Part shown: positions 1 through 7,499 of the stretch, piece by piece
How positions within the stretch are numbered: the stretch's first letter is position 1
Layout: each line of letters opens with the position of its first letter
Assembly (NCBI GenBank): GCA_002385815.1
Contig: DGEE01000017.1
Span: forward strand, 1 to 19,527
Direction: 5' to 3'
DNA length: 19,527 nt
From: Hungateiclostridiaceae bacterium UBA3934
GTDB lineage: Bacteria; Bacillota; Clostridia; Acetivibrionales; DTU013
Notes under the pieces: generated by a model
What the model was told of the DNA's origin: nothing
Seen by the model: only the letters and a program-made list of their open reading frames with translations
Databases searched by the model: none
Translations under genes and position numbers: made by a program

Positions 1-50
1 AGGAACGGGAACAACTTCGGTGCTCTGAGGTATAGAAGGAGGGTGGGCGT

Positions 51-2126
51 GTGAGATTCGGAAAATCGGAATGGAGCAGCTTTGACAGGGGCATAGAGAG
101 AGAATGGCTCCTTACCAACGGCATAGGTGGATTTTCCTCCTCGACGGTCATCGGAGCCAACAGCCGCAGATATCACGGACTGCTGATTGCTTCATTGGAG
201 CCGCCGATCGAAAGACACCTTATACTGTCACAACTGCATGAGACAGTAGTGATAAATGGCAGGGAAATCAGTCTTTCATCATTTTCCACAGGGAATTATA
301 TAAATGCAGGGTATCTTTTGCAGACATCTTTTGAACTGGACCCGCTGCCTGTCTTCACTTATGGTTTCGGTGATACACTGCTGGAAAAGACGGTGTCCCT
401 TGTCTACGGTGAAAACACTGCGGTGATCCGTTACCGGATAAGGACAGGCTGCGACGATGCCGAAGTCAGGGTGGCTCCGCTGGTGAACTTCAGGGATTAC
501 CATGGCGATTCCTCCAAATATCATATGAGATTCACCCAGAAGCCCGGGAACGATCATACGATCATACAGCCTTATGATACTGATCACAGGATATTGATCG
601 GGTGCTGCGGCAGCAGTTACGAGGCTGTCGGGGACTGCTGGTTTGAAGGCATGTTTTATCCTGTGGAGAGGGAAAGAGGGCTGCATGCCCATGAAGACCA
701 TTATATACCCGGCATTTTCAGGATAAGGGCAAAAGCAGGCAGTGATACCAGCTATTACTTCGTCTGTACTGTCGGGTGTGGAGAGACGGATGCTTCATCA
801 GGAGGGATCGCTGATGCGGCCAGGCATACAGACAAAGGCGGATATGCGCATACGGATGCGTGCAAGTACAGACATGAAGGCAGAGGAACAGACATTTATA
901 TAGATGTTTCCTATGGCCGGTCTGTAATGGAGAGTGAAAAGAAAAGGATAGAATCGCTTACCAAAGGTTGCAGTGATGATTTCCACCGGGCCCTGGTCAG
1001 AAGCGCGGACCACTTTATCGTGCACAGGAGCTCCACCGGCTCCAGGACCATCCTTGCCGGATATCCATGGTTCACCGACTGGGGCAGGGATGCAATGATC
1101 TCACTGCCGGGACTGGCATTGTCAACAGGCAGATACGAGGATGCGGCTGATATACTTGTGACATACAGCAGATATGTCAGACATGGCCTGGTGCCGAACA
1201 TGTTCCCTGACGCAGGCGGCGAGCCGGGTTATAATACTGTTGATGCCGCCCTGTGGTATTTTGAGGCAATCAGCAAGTATTTAGAAAAAACCGGCGACAT
1301 TGACCTGATCAAAAGCAGGTTATACAGTTCCATGCAGCAGATAATCGACAGCTATATCAACGGCACTCTCCACGATATACGCATGGACGAGGACATGCTG
1401 ATCACTGCCGGCAATGAAAACACACAGCTGACATGGATGGATGCAAAAGCTGGAGATACGGTATTCACGCCAAGGCATGGGAAGGCTGTGGAGATAAACG
1501 CACTGTGGTACAATGCGCTGAAGGTGATGCAGCATGTATCCGCAGCAATCGGACTTGATGCAGACAGGTACAGGAAAATTGCTGACGGTGTGAAAAAAAG
1601 CTTTGCCAGGGTTTTCTGGTATGAAGAAGGGAAGTACCTGTATGACGTTGTAAATGACGATAGCAGGGATAAGAGCGTCAGACCCAACCAGATCCTGGCC
1701 GTGAGCCTGTCCTGGCCTGTAATAGACGGATCCATGGCACGGATGGTGGTGGAAAAGGTCTGGAGGGAGTTATATACGGCATATGGACTCAGAACGCTCT
1801 CACAGGACTCGGAGAATTACAGGGGAAACTATCTGGGCGACAGGTTCGAGAGGGATTCCGCCTATCATCAGGGAACCGTATGGCCCTGGCTGACAGGTCA
1901 TTTCATAACTGCTTTCTCCAGGACATTCGGCAGGGAGCCTGTTTATGCTGATATGCCCAGAGCGTTCACAGAGCCGTTTATCGATCACATGCAGCATGCC
2001 TGTCTTGGCAGTATTTCCGAGATATTTGACGGCAATGAGCCACTGATGCCAAGAGGCTGCTTTGCACAGGCGTGGAGCGTGGCGGAGGTACTCCGGGCAT
2101 ATACAGAGCACGTGTTGGAGCGCTGA
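51..2126 (+). CDS. Bacterial glycogen debranching enzyme (amylo-alpha-1,6-glucosidase)
   Basis: This 691-residue protein is predicted to hydrolyse alpha-1,6 branch points of glycogen or limit dextrin in the cytoplasm. The N-terminal third carries the GDE_N-type signature (EWLLTNGIGGFSSST followed by SRRYHGLL, about residues 18-46). The C-terminal half is the (alpha/alpha)6 catalytic domain, with the hallmark WFTDWGRDAM at about residue 340 and a conserved HQGTVWPWLTGHF stretch near residue 607. No signal peptide is visible. The GTG start at 51 is preceded by AGAAGGAGGG (34-43) at 7 nt spacing. The length fits the one-polypeptide bacterial/archaeal family, not the eukaryotic bifunctional enzyme. 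The gene ends 27 nt before whiA, so the two are probably co-transcribed. The promoter lies outside the window. Family assignment is firm; the exact glucan substrate is inferred. Confidence 0.93.
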   Translation: MRFGKSEWSSFDRGIEREWLLTNGIGGFSSSTVIGANSRRYHGLLIASLEPPIERHLILSQLHETVVINGREISLSSFSTGNYINAGYLLQTSFELDPLPVFTYGFGDTLLEKTVSLVYGENTAVIRYRIRTGCDDAEVRVAPLVNFRDYHGDSSKYHMRFTQKPGNDHTIIQPYDTDHRILIGCCGSSYEAVGDCWFEGMFYPVERERGLHAHEDHYIPGIFRIRAKAGSDTSYYFVCTVGCGETDASSGGIADAARHTDKGGYAHTDACKYRHEGRGTDIYIDVSYGRSVMESEKKRIESLTKGCSDDFHRALVRSADHFIVHRSSTGSRTILAGYPWFTDWGRDAMISLPGLALSTGRYEDAADILVTYSRYVRHGLVPNMFPDAGGEPGYNTVDAALWYFEAISKYLEKTGDIDLIKSRLYSSMQQIIDSYINGTLHDIRMDEDMLITAGNENTQLTWMDAKAGDTVFTPRHGKAVEINALWYNALKVMQHVSAAIGLDADRYRKIADGVKKSFARVFWYEEGKYLYDVVNDDSRDKSVRPNQILAVSLSWPVIDGSMARMVVEKVWRELYTAYGLRTLSQDSENYRGNYLGDRFERDSAYHQGTVWPWLTGHFITAFSRTFGREPVYADMPRAFTEPFIDHMQHACLGSISEIFDGNEPLMPRGCFAQAWSVAEVLRAYTEHVLER

Positions 2127-2153
2127 CCATGTGTCGGACAGGAGGTGTGTTTT

Positions 2154-3140
2154 TTGTCATTTTCGTCATCTGTAAAAAACGAATTATGTCGTTTGGAAAA
2201 TATGAATGAATGCTGTGTGCTGTCGGAGCTTGCTGCAGTGGTATGGCTCAATGGCGTGGCAGCACCGGTGCCTGGTGACGGTTTCAATATACGGATCACT
2301 ACAGAGAATGCTGCTTTTGCCCGATGGATATACAGCAGCATAAGGAAGCACTGCGGCATCGTTCCTGAAGTAACCATACGAAAAAGCAGAAAGCTCAAAA
2401 AACACGTATCCTATATGCTTTATATAACTTCTGTATCAGGATCGGATGTATTGCTGGAAAAGACCGGTATAACTGCTGTGGTGGACGATGATCGGTGTGA
2501 GCTGGTGCTGACCCGGAAAACAGATGAACAAATCCCATGCTGCGTCAAGGCGTTTTTGCGCGGAGCATTCCTTGCCGGCGGCTCCATAAGCGATCCGGAA
2601 AAAACATATCACCTGGAGCTGACCTCCAGGACCAGTGAACAGGCAGATGAACTCAGACGTATGATGAGCCTGTACGGACTGAACGGGAGGACCATCACCA
2701 GGAAGGGAAGCTATGTGACATACCTGAAGGAAGGGGAAAACATAGTGGACTTCCTGAATATCATCGGTGCCCACAGGGCTTTGATGGAGCTGGAAAATGT
2801 ACGTATCCTCAAAGGCATGCGCAATAATGTGAACAGGCTTGTGAACTGCGAGACTGCCAATCTCAGCAAAACTGTAAATGCTGCGGTCAGACATGTGGAG
2901 AACATCCGCTATATTGCTGCAAATATCGGTTTGGACAAGCTTCCGGCAAGTCTCCGGGAAATAGCGGAGCTTAGGCTGGAGCACAAGGATCTGAGCCTGA
3001 CGGAACTGGGTCAGCTGCTGTACCCTCCCCTTGGAAAGTCAGGTGTGAACCACAGGCTGAGGAAGCTTGACAGGATAGCTGAAAAACACAGGGAAGGACA
3101 GACGGGTCTGGAGGCAAAGAGAACCGGGGCAGCAAAATGA
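2154..3140 (+). CDS. whiA: DNA-binding protein WhiA
   Basis: WhiA is a conserved Gram-positive DNA-binding protein. It controls sporulation septation in actinomycetes and affects division and chromosome segregation in Firmicutes. The 328-residue product starts LSFSSSVKNELCRLE, matching the usual MSFSxxVKxEL family start. It has an N-terminal LAGLIDADG-endonuclease-like domain (RGAFLAGGSISDPEKTYHLE near residue 137) that lacks the catalytic signature. A C-terminal helix-turn-helix ends in the strongly conserved PPLGKSGVNHRLRKL. The start is placed at TTG 2154 because AGGAGG (2140-2145) sits 8 nt upstream. A longer reading from GTG 2145 would overlap the ribosome site. WhiA usually lies beside rapZ and yvcK; those genes are not in this window, and a debranching enzyme gene precedes it instead. 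The identification is certain by motif. Confidence 0.96.
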   Translation: MSFSSSVKNELCRLENMNECCVLSELAAVVWLNGVAAPVPGDGFNIRITTENAAFARWIYSSIRKHCGIVPEVTIRKSRKLKKHVSYMLYITSVSGSDVLLEKTGITAVVDDDRCELVLTRKTDEQIPCCVKAFLRGAFLAGGSISDPEKTYHLELTSRTSEQADELRRMMSLYGLNGRTITRKGSYVTYLKEGENIVDFLNIIGAHRALMELENVRILKGMRNNVNRLVNCETANLSKTVNAAVRHVENIRYIAANIGLDKLPASLREIAELRLEHKDLSLTELGQLLYPPLGKSGVNHRLRKLDRIAEKHREGQTGLEAKRTGAAK

Positions 3141-3242
3141 CCCGGCAAACAGATGACCCAGCAGAAGAACGGGCCAAATCAGGCATGTCAAAAATCGGCA
3201 TAAAAAATCACGCCAATACTACAAATGTTCCCAATATTCTTT

Positions 3243-3271
3243 GAAGGAAATTCCAGATACTTAAAGAATAA
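3243..3271 (+). promoter_or_regulatory. Sigma-H promoter of the spoIIA operon
   Basis: GAAGGAAAT (3243-3251), an 11-nt spacer, then AAAGAATAA (3263-3271) match every position of the known sigma-H consensus RnAGGAwWW-N11/12-RnnGAATww. Transcription would start near 3278, about 30 nt before the spoIIAA start codon. The Bacillus spoIIA operon is sigma-H-driven and Spo0A-activated, so sequence and context agree. A TGTCAAA (3186-3192), one mismatch from the 0A box TGTCGAA, lies 57 nt upstream of the -35 element; that part is weak. Confidence 0.8.
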
Positions 3272-3306
3272 TACAGTATCGCAATGGAATTTTCGGAGGG
3301 ATAGTA

Positions 3307-3651
3307 TTGGAAATAAAATTTTCGAACAGAGGGTCCACTTTGATTGCAGCTTTTTCCGGTGAACTGGACCATCACTTCGCTGAATATGCCCGCAACAAAA
3401 TCGAAAGGGAACTAATCAAGGCCACTACCAGAGATGTGGTTTTCGATCTCACAGGTCTCAGCTTCATGGACAGTTCCGGCATCGGCGTGCTGGTGGGAAG
3501 GTATGTGAATATCAGGAAGCTGGGAGGCAGGGCAGCGATCATCTGCAGGAACACGAGGATCAAAAAAATACTCGAGATATCAGGGGTATTGAAGCTCATG
3601 TCCGTACACGATGAACTGGACCATGCCCTCAGGGCGCTTTCTACTGCATGA
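3307..3651 (+). CDS. spoIIAA: Anti-sigma-F factor antagonist SpoIIAA
   Basis: This 114-residue STAS-domain protein releases sigma-F by binding the anti-sigma factor SpoIIAB. It is inactivated when SpoIIAB phosphorylates it and reactivated by the phosphatase SpoIIE. The GELDHH motif (residues 18-23) and FMDSSGIGVLVGRY (53-66) are diagnostic. Ser56, the first serine after Asp55, aligns with the phosphorylated Ser58 of Bacillus subtilis. The length is normal for the family. The start is TTG 3307 with GGAGGG (3295-3300) 6 nt upstream. It is the first gene of the operon, with a 47-nt gap to spoIIAB and a sigma-H promoter directly upstream. Confidence 0.97.
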   Translation: MEIKFSNRGSTLIAAFSGELDHHFAEYARNKIERELIKATTRDVVFDLTGLSFMDSSGIGVLVGRYVNIRKLGGRAAIICRNTRIKKILEISGVLKLMSVHDELDHALRALSTA

Positions 3652-3698
3652 CGGCCAAATACACTTTGCTATAGTGAATCTAAAGGGGAGAAATTCTG

Positions 3699-4133
3699 AT
3701 GCAGCCTGTTAATGAAATGAAACTTGAGTTTTTGAGCAAATCGAGCAATGAAGCTTTTGCAAGGGTGGTGGCAGCCGCCTTCGTATCCCAGCTGGATCCT
3801 ACCATAGAGGAACTGGCTGATGTGAGGACGGCCGTTTCAGAAGCTGTCACGAATGCAATAATACATGGATATGAGAACAGGATCGGTATCATCACGATGG
3901 TATGCCGCCAGTATGACAAAAGTGTCGAGATAGAGATATCCGATGAAGGTGCGGGTATAGAGGACATAGAACAGGCCATGCAGCCGCTGTATACTTCAAA
4001 ACCGGAAATGGAGCGTTCCGGCATGGGATTCACTGTCATGGAGAGCTTTATGGACATGGTAAGGGTCAGATCGAAGCCGGGTGAAGGCACGACGGTAACC
4101 CTTTACAAAACATTCAGTTCAGCGGGAAAATAA
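3699..4133 (+). CDS. spoIIAB: Anti-sigma-F factor and serine kinase SpoIIAB
   Basis: This 144-residue GHKL/Bergerat-fold protein binds and inhibits sigma-F and phosphorylates SpoIIAA, using ATP as switch and phosphate donor. The N box is visible as EAVTNAIIHGYEN, with Glu48 and Asn52 matching the catalytic and Mg-binding positions. The G1 box is DEGAGI (82-87). The ATP-lid/G2 region ends ERSGMGFTVM near residue 105. All nucleotide-binding residues expected by eye are intact. The ATG at 3699 has AGGGGAG (3684-3690) 8 nt upstream. Its stop is followed by a 109-nt AT-rich gap before sigF, much longer than the tight or overlapping junction usual in this operon. Confidence 0.97.
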   Translation: MQPVNEMKLEFLSKSSNEAFARVVAAAFVSQLDPTIEELADVRTAVSEAVTNAIIHGYENRIGIITMVCRQYDKSVEIEISDEGAGIEDIEQAMQPLYTSKPEMERSGMGFTVMESFMDMVRVRSKPGEGTTVTLYKTFSSAGK

Positions 4134-4140
4134 TTTTTTT

Positions 4141-4170
4141 GCATAAGATAGTAATAAATTGGCAATAATG
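4141..4170 (+). promoter_or_regulatory. Candidate sigma-F (or sigma-G) promoter between spoIIAB and sigF
   Basis: GCATA (4141-4145), a 15-nt spacer and GGCAATAATG (4161-4170) fit the forespore promoter pattern GYATA-N15/16-GGnnAnAnT. The elements fill the unusual gap ahead of sigF. Predicted initiation near 4177 would give a leader of about 65 nt that excludes spoIIAA and spoIIAB. Both boxes are present at canonical spacing, but the flanking DNA is AT-rich, so a chance match remains possible. Confidence 0.5.
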
Positions 4171-4242
4171 TAATAAAATCCATGAATTCACATAATGACT
4201 TGCACCAATGATGATCTCGCAGACGGGGGATAGTTTGGGTAT

Positions 4243-4989
4243 ATGGCAGAGGACACATATAAAGAAAAAGACACAACAGAGCTCATCCTGCTGGCCAGGG
4301 AAGGCGACAGGCGTGCCAGGAGCATCCTTGTCGAAAACAATATTGGCCTTGTGTGGAGCATCGTGCGCAGATTCCAGAACAGGGGACACGAGACCGAGGA
4401 CCTGTTCCAGATAGGATGCATCGGACTCATCAAAGCGATCAATAAATTTGATACGTCCTTCGACGTGAGATTTTCCACGTATGCGGTCCCCATGATAATC
4501 GGAGAGATAAAAAGGTTCCTCAGGGATGACGGTATCATAAAAGTGAGCAGATCACTGAAGGAAGTGTCCAACAAGGTGCGGATAACAAAAGAGATACTGA
4601 TAAGGGAATTGGGAAGGGAACCTTCGGTCAGTGAACTGGCCCAGCGCCTCGATATACCGATGGAGGAGCTTGTGATGGCCATGGAAGCAGGACACTCGCC
4701 GGAATCACTGTTCAGTCCCATAAGTGAAGGAGACAGTTCATCACTGCTGCTCATCGACAAGATCAACGATAGCTGCAATGACGATGAAATGGACATCATC
4801 GACAGGATCGCCCTCAGGGAGATCATGGATACATTGAAGCCAAGGGAAAGACAAATCATAATACTCAGGTACTTCAAGGAAAAGACTCAGGTCCAGATAG
4901 CCAGGATGTTGGGCATCTCGCAGGTACAGGTCTCCAGGATCGAAAAAAAGATCCTTGAGGACATACGCAACCGGATAAGCGTCCAATGA
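4243..4989 (+). CDS. sigF: RNA polymerase sporulation sigma factor F
   Basis: This is the forespore-specific sigma-F, 248 residues, of the sigma-70 group 3 family (SigF/SigG/SigB type). Region 2 is clear (LFQIGCIGLIKAINKFD, then RFSTYAVPMIIGEIKRFLRDD). Region 3 follows (VSRSLKE onward), and region 4 ends with the helix-turn-helix QVQIARMLGISQVQVSRIEKK. The place after spoIIAB distinguishes it from sigG. The ATG at 4243 is preceded by an in-frame stop at 4231, so no longer start exists. The ribosome site is poor: GGGGGA (4225-4230) is 12 nt away, with only GGG at 4237-4239 nearer. Expression is expected from the sigma-H promoter at 3243 and possibly from the internal forespore-type promoter at 4141. 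Confidence 0.97.
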   Translation: MAEDTYKEKDTTELILLAREGDRRARSILVENNIGLVWSIVRRFQNRGHETEDLFQIGCIGLIKAINKFDTSFDVRFSTYAVPMIIGEIKRFLRDDGIIKVSRSLKEVSNKVRITKEILIRELGREPSVSELAQRLDIPMEELVMAMEAGHSPESLFSPISEGDSSSLLLIDKINDSCNDDEMDIIDRIALREIMDTLKPRERQIIILRYFKEKTQVQIARMLGISQVQVSRIEKKILEDIRNRISVQ

Positions 4990-5082
4990 TATGTTGCTGA
5001 CACGCAGACGCAATATACACAGTTTTGGATGTTGTAAAATTTCTGCCTGATGTGGTCCGGCTGAGAATAGAATTATTTTTCT

Positions 5083-5111
5083 GCATACTTTTCTCTAATG
5101 ATCCAATAATA
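5083..5111 (+). promoter_or_regulatory. Candidate sigma-G promoter for the spoVA genes
   Basis: GCATA (5083-5087) and AATAATA (5105-5111) are separated by 17 nt and resemble the sigma-G pattern GHATR-N18-mATnnTA, one base short in spacing. The position, about 33 nt before the small ORF at 5144, is where a spoVA promoter is expected; spoVA operons are sigma-G-dependent in Bacillus. The surrounding 50 bp is very AT-rich, which weakens the match. Confidence 0.42.
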
Positions 5112-5143
5112 AAAATAAAATAATGATAATCGGAGTGTATGGA

Positions 5144-5383
5144 ATGTTGATTGTTTTGAGCAGGTACAAGATATTGTTTGCGATCCTTCTGATCATCATC
5201 CTAGCTGCTGTGATATGGCTGATGATATCGGCCAAAAGCAGCAAGATCCCTTCCAAAGGGGTTTTTGTGATGAACATGAGGGTATATCCGCCACCAGTAA
5301 GGTGTATCTCTGATGCAAAGAACATGGCATCCGGCGTAAGTTTTGCCATCAAAGGAGTGGACAGACGATGCAGCATATTATGA
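5144..5383 (+). CDS. Small single-helix membrane protein ahead of spoVAC
   Basis: This 79-residue protein belongs to no family I can name. It has a short N-terminus, one strongly hydrophobic helix (about residues 10-29, KILFAILLIIILAAVIWLM) and a basic, roughly 50-residue tail with two cysteines (54 and 76). The tail should face the cytoplasm or forespore if the N-terminus is outside. ATG 5144 is chosen over ATG 5123 because CGGAG (5131-5135) lies 8 nt before it. The stop overlaps the start of spoVAC by 16 nt, and a sigma-G-like promoter lies upstream, so it looks like the first gene of the spoVA operon. SpoVAA and SpoVAB are absent and this protein resembles neither. It may be a forespore membrane partner of the DPA channel; that is inference from position only. 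Confidence 0.62.
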   Translation: MLIVLSRYKILFAILLIIILAAVIWLMISAKSSKIPSKGVFVMNMRVYPPPVRCISDAKNMASGVSFAIKGVDRRCSIL

Positions 5384-5814
5384 CAAAGAATGATTACAGA
5401 AAATATGTCGATAAGGTGTCCCCGAATTCCAAAACAGTAAGGAATACATTGCGGGCATTTGTAGTAGGCGGTTTCATTTGCATGATCGGACAATTTTTCA
5501 TGAATTCTTTCAAGCAGATGGGATTGGACCAGGAGGTCACATCTTCGCTCACATCTATAGTCATGATATTTCTTGGTGTATCGCTGACAGCGCTGAACCT
5601 TTATGATGATCTGGGTAAATTCGCAGGAGCAGGCTCAATAGTACCAATCACAGGGTTTGCAAATGCTGTTGCATCTCCTGCAATAGAATACAAAAGTGAA
5701 GGATATGTCCTGGGGATTGGCGCCAGGATGTTTCTGATAGCCGGTCCTGTCCTGGTATATGGGATCTCAATGTCCATCATCGCCGGGATATTCCGTTATC
5801 TGCTGAAACACTGA
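5368..5814 (+). CDS. spoVAC: Stage V sporulation protein AC
   Basis: SpoVAC is an integral inner-membrane component of the SpoVA system that imports dipicolinic acid into the forespore and releases it at germination. In Bacillus SpoVAC behaves as a mechanosensitive channel. The 148-residue product has hydrophobic segments at about 29-46, 60-78 and 116-143. It carries the family motif GAGSIVPITGFANAVASPAIE at about residues 87-107, shared with SpoVAE. ATG 5368 has AAAGGAG (5351-5357) 10 nt upstream; ATG 5380 is an alternative. An 80-nt gap to spoVAD holds an imperfect stem pairing TGCCC near 5814-5818 with GGGCA near 5854-5858, possibly a weak transcript-end or processing hairpin. Confidence 0.96.
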   Translation: MQHIMTKNDYRKYVDKVSPNSKTVRNTLRAFVVGGFICMIGQFFMNSFKQMGLDQEVTSSLTSIVMIFLGVSLTALNLYDDLGKFAGAGSIVPITGFANAVASPAIEYKSEGYVLGIGARMFLIAGPVLVYGISMSIIAGIFRYLLKH

Positions 5815-5894
5815 TGCCCTGACGCGCACGATATATCATAAGCCAGCAGGGGCATAATCTGCAGGTACCATTTCGCAGCAAAGGAGAAGCATGA

Positions 5895-6920
5895 ATGTTG
5901 GAGAAAAAAGCAGGGAAACAGACGTCTCAACTGCAGAAATTTCCCTCGATAATTGCAACTGCATCCATTGTCGGTCCCAAAGAGGGAAAGGGTCCTCTCG
6001 CCGATTATTTTGACCAGGCCGTAGATGATGAATTCTGGGGCGAAAAAAGCTGGGAGAAAGCAGAGAGTAAATTCATGCGGGAGGTGCTCGCCAAAGTTGT
6101 TTCCAAAGCCTCCATGGCAATGGATGCGCTGGACTTCGTCATTGCCGGCGACCTTTTGAACCAGTGTATTGCAGCTAACTTTGGCATACGCGAATCCAAT
6201 ATACCCTTTTATGGTATTTATGGCGCATGCTCGACCATCGGCGAGGCTATGCAGCTGGGGGCAGCTCTGATAGAGGGAGGATTTGCCTTCAATGTGGCAT
6301 GTCTCACATCGAGCCACTTCTGCTCGGCAGAGAAGCAGTTCAGATTCCCGCTGGAGCTGGGATCCCAGAGGCATCCAACAGCACAGTGGACAGTGACCGG
6401 CTCGGGAGGCATCATTTTGTCGGCAGAAGGCGACGGGCCGTATATTACCAGGTTTACCACCGGTAAGATAGTGGATATGGGAATAAAGGATCAGAATAAC
6501 ATGGGTGCTGCAATGGCACCGGCCGCTGCTGACACCATATATGCTCATTTCGAGGATACAGGTCTGTCTCCGGACTATTATGACATGATAGTGACCGGTG
6601 ATCTGGGTAAGGTAGGCAAGCGCATAACAGAAGATCTGCTTTCCTCGAACGGGATACGCATAAGCAAGTTGCTGAATGACTGCGGGCTTATGATCTTCGA
6701 TTCGAAGCAGGACGTGCATGCAGGAGGAAGCGGGTGCGGCTGTGCGGCGACAGTTTTTGCCGGTTTCTTGTATGACAGGCTCAAAAAAGGGAAACTGAAC
6801 AGGATCCTTTTCGTGCCAACAGGAGCATTACTGAGCCCTACCAGTGTCCAGCAGGGAGAGACTATCCCATGCATAGCCCATGCAGTCGCGATAGAAAATA
6901 CAAAAGGAGTGAATCAGTGA
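5895..6920 (+). CDS. spoVAD: Stage V sporulation protein AD
   Basis: SpoVAD is a peripheral, thiolase-fold protein that binds dipicolinic acid at the forespore membrane and works with SpoVAC and SpoVAE in DPA transport. The 341-residue length is typical. Family-specific segments include FPSIIATASIVGPKEGKGPL near residue 18, FYGIYGACSTIGEAM near residue 105 at the thiolase nucleophile-like elbow, and AGGSGCGCAATVFAGFLYDRL near residue 275. ATG 5895 follows AAGGAG (5881-5886) at 8 nt. The stop TGA shares one base with the ATG of spoVAE (6920), indicating translational coupling. No signal peptide or membrane helix is apparent, as expected. Confidence 0.97.
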   Translation: MLEKKAGKQTSQLQKFPSIIATASIVGPKEGKGPLADYFDQAVDDEFWGEKSWEKAESKFMREVLAKVVSKASMAMDALDFVIAGDLLNQCIAANFGIRESNIPFYGIYGACSTIGEAMQLGAALIEGGFAFNVACLTSSHFCSAEKQFRFPLELGSQRHPTAQWTVTGSGGIILSAEGDGPYITRFTTGKIVDMGIKDQNNMGAAMAPAAADTIYAHFEDTGLSPDYYDMIVTGDLGKVGKRITEDLLSSNGIRISKLLNDCGLMIFDSKQDVHAGGSGCGCAATVFAGFLYDRLKKGKLNRILFVPTGALLSPTSVQQGETIPCIAHAVAIENTKGVNQ

Positions 6921-7291
6921 TGCGGGAGACAGTTATGCAGTATCTGAACGCGTTCGCCATAGGAGGACTTATCTGCTCAGCAGGGCAGGTGCTAATAGAT
7001 AAGACGAAGCTGACACCTGCAAGGATATTGGTCCTGTTTGTTTCGATGGGAGTGGTGCTGACAGCGCTGGGGGTGTATCAGGGTATAGTGGATGTGGGAG
7101 GTGCCGGAGCCACTATACCGCTGACGGGCTTCGGCTACAGCCTCGCCAAAGGTGCATTCAGGGATGTCGACAAATATGGTCTGCTTGGTGCTTTCACAGG
7201 TGGTATAAGAGCTACTGCCGCCGGTGTGGCTGCTGCGGTTTTCTTTTCATACCTGGCGGCTGTTGCATTCAAGCCCAGAGCCAAAAGCTGA
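6920..7291 (+). CDS. spoVAE: Stage V sporulation protein AE (SpoVAEb type)
   Basis: This 123-residue multi-spanning membrane protein is a paralogue of SpoVAC. The segment GGAGATIPLTGFGYSLAKGA (about residues 60-79) mirrors the SpoVAC motif, and both belong to the SpoVAC/SpoVAEB family. Hydrophobic stretches fall at about 10-26, 36-56, 61-78 and 96-116. ATG 6920 is chosen because it overlaps the spoVAD stop (TGATG) and lies 10 nt after AAAGGAG. GTG 6917 is possible, while a start further upstream at 6869 would sit inside spoVAD. It completes the minimal AC-AD-AE set common in clostridia. Confidence 0.95.
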   Translation: MRETVMQYLNAFAIGGLICSAGQVLIDKTKLTPARILVLFVSMGVVLTALGVYQGIVDVGGAGATIPLTGFGYSLAKGAFRDVDKYGLLGAFTGGIRATAAGVAAAVFFSYLAAVAFKPRAKS

Positions 7292-7474
7292 TGAACTGCA
7301 ATAAGGGGAACGACGCCATCGCCAGGGACCCCGTATGGCTGTCGTGCTATGGGGAAGACGACAAAAAGGCGGAGAGTGTATACTGTTTACCGGAGTTTTT
7401 TCTGCGGTACTTGCATTAATCAGCATAATCATCTAAAATTAAAAGACATAATTAGGTGATGGAATGCAGTATTT
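7292..7474 (+). other. Gap after spoVAE with overlapping very small candidate ORFs
   Basis: No known gene is seen. A 42-codon frame (7291-7419) starts at an ATG overlapping the spoVAE stop (TGATG), which would allow coupled translation, but it has no ribosome site of its own and no recognisable sequence. A second frame (7335-7436, 33 codons) ends in a strongly hydrophobic tail, LFTGVFSAVLALISIII, that could span a membrane; a GGCGGAG lies inside it. The two are mutually exclusive readings of the same DNA and neither is supported beyond this. No terminator with a T run was found. Confidence 0.25.
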
Positions 7475-7478
7475 TGTC

Positions 7479-7499
7479 AAAAAATTGCGAAAAAATTGC
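7479..7499 (+). repeat. Two phased direct repeats AAAAAATTGC
   Basis: AAAAAATTGC occurs at 7479-7488 and again at 7490-7499, an 11-bp period close to one helical turn. The second copy ends 6 nt before the sigma-H -35 element of the CheX-like gene. This could be a tandem operator, an UP-like element or a curved A-tract. TGTCAAA (7475-7481), one mismatch from a 0A box, overlaps the first copy. Confidence 0.6.

Noticed and set aside
1..54. Open frame from the window edge ending in TGA at 52-54, overlapping the debranching enzyme start
   Set aside because: Only 17 codons are visible and the other two frames also stay open for a while; the residues match nothing I recognise, so the identity and even the frame of an upstream gene cannot be told.
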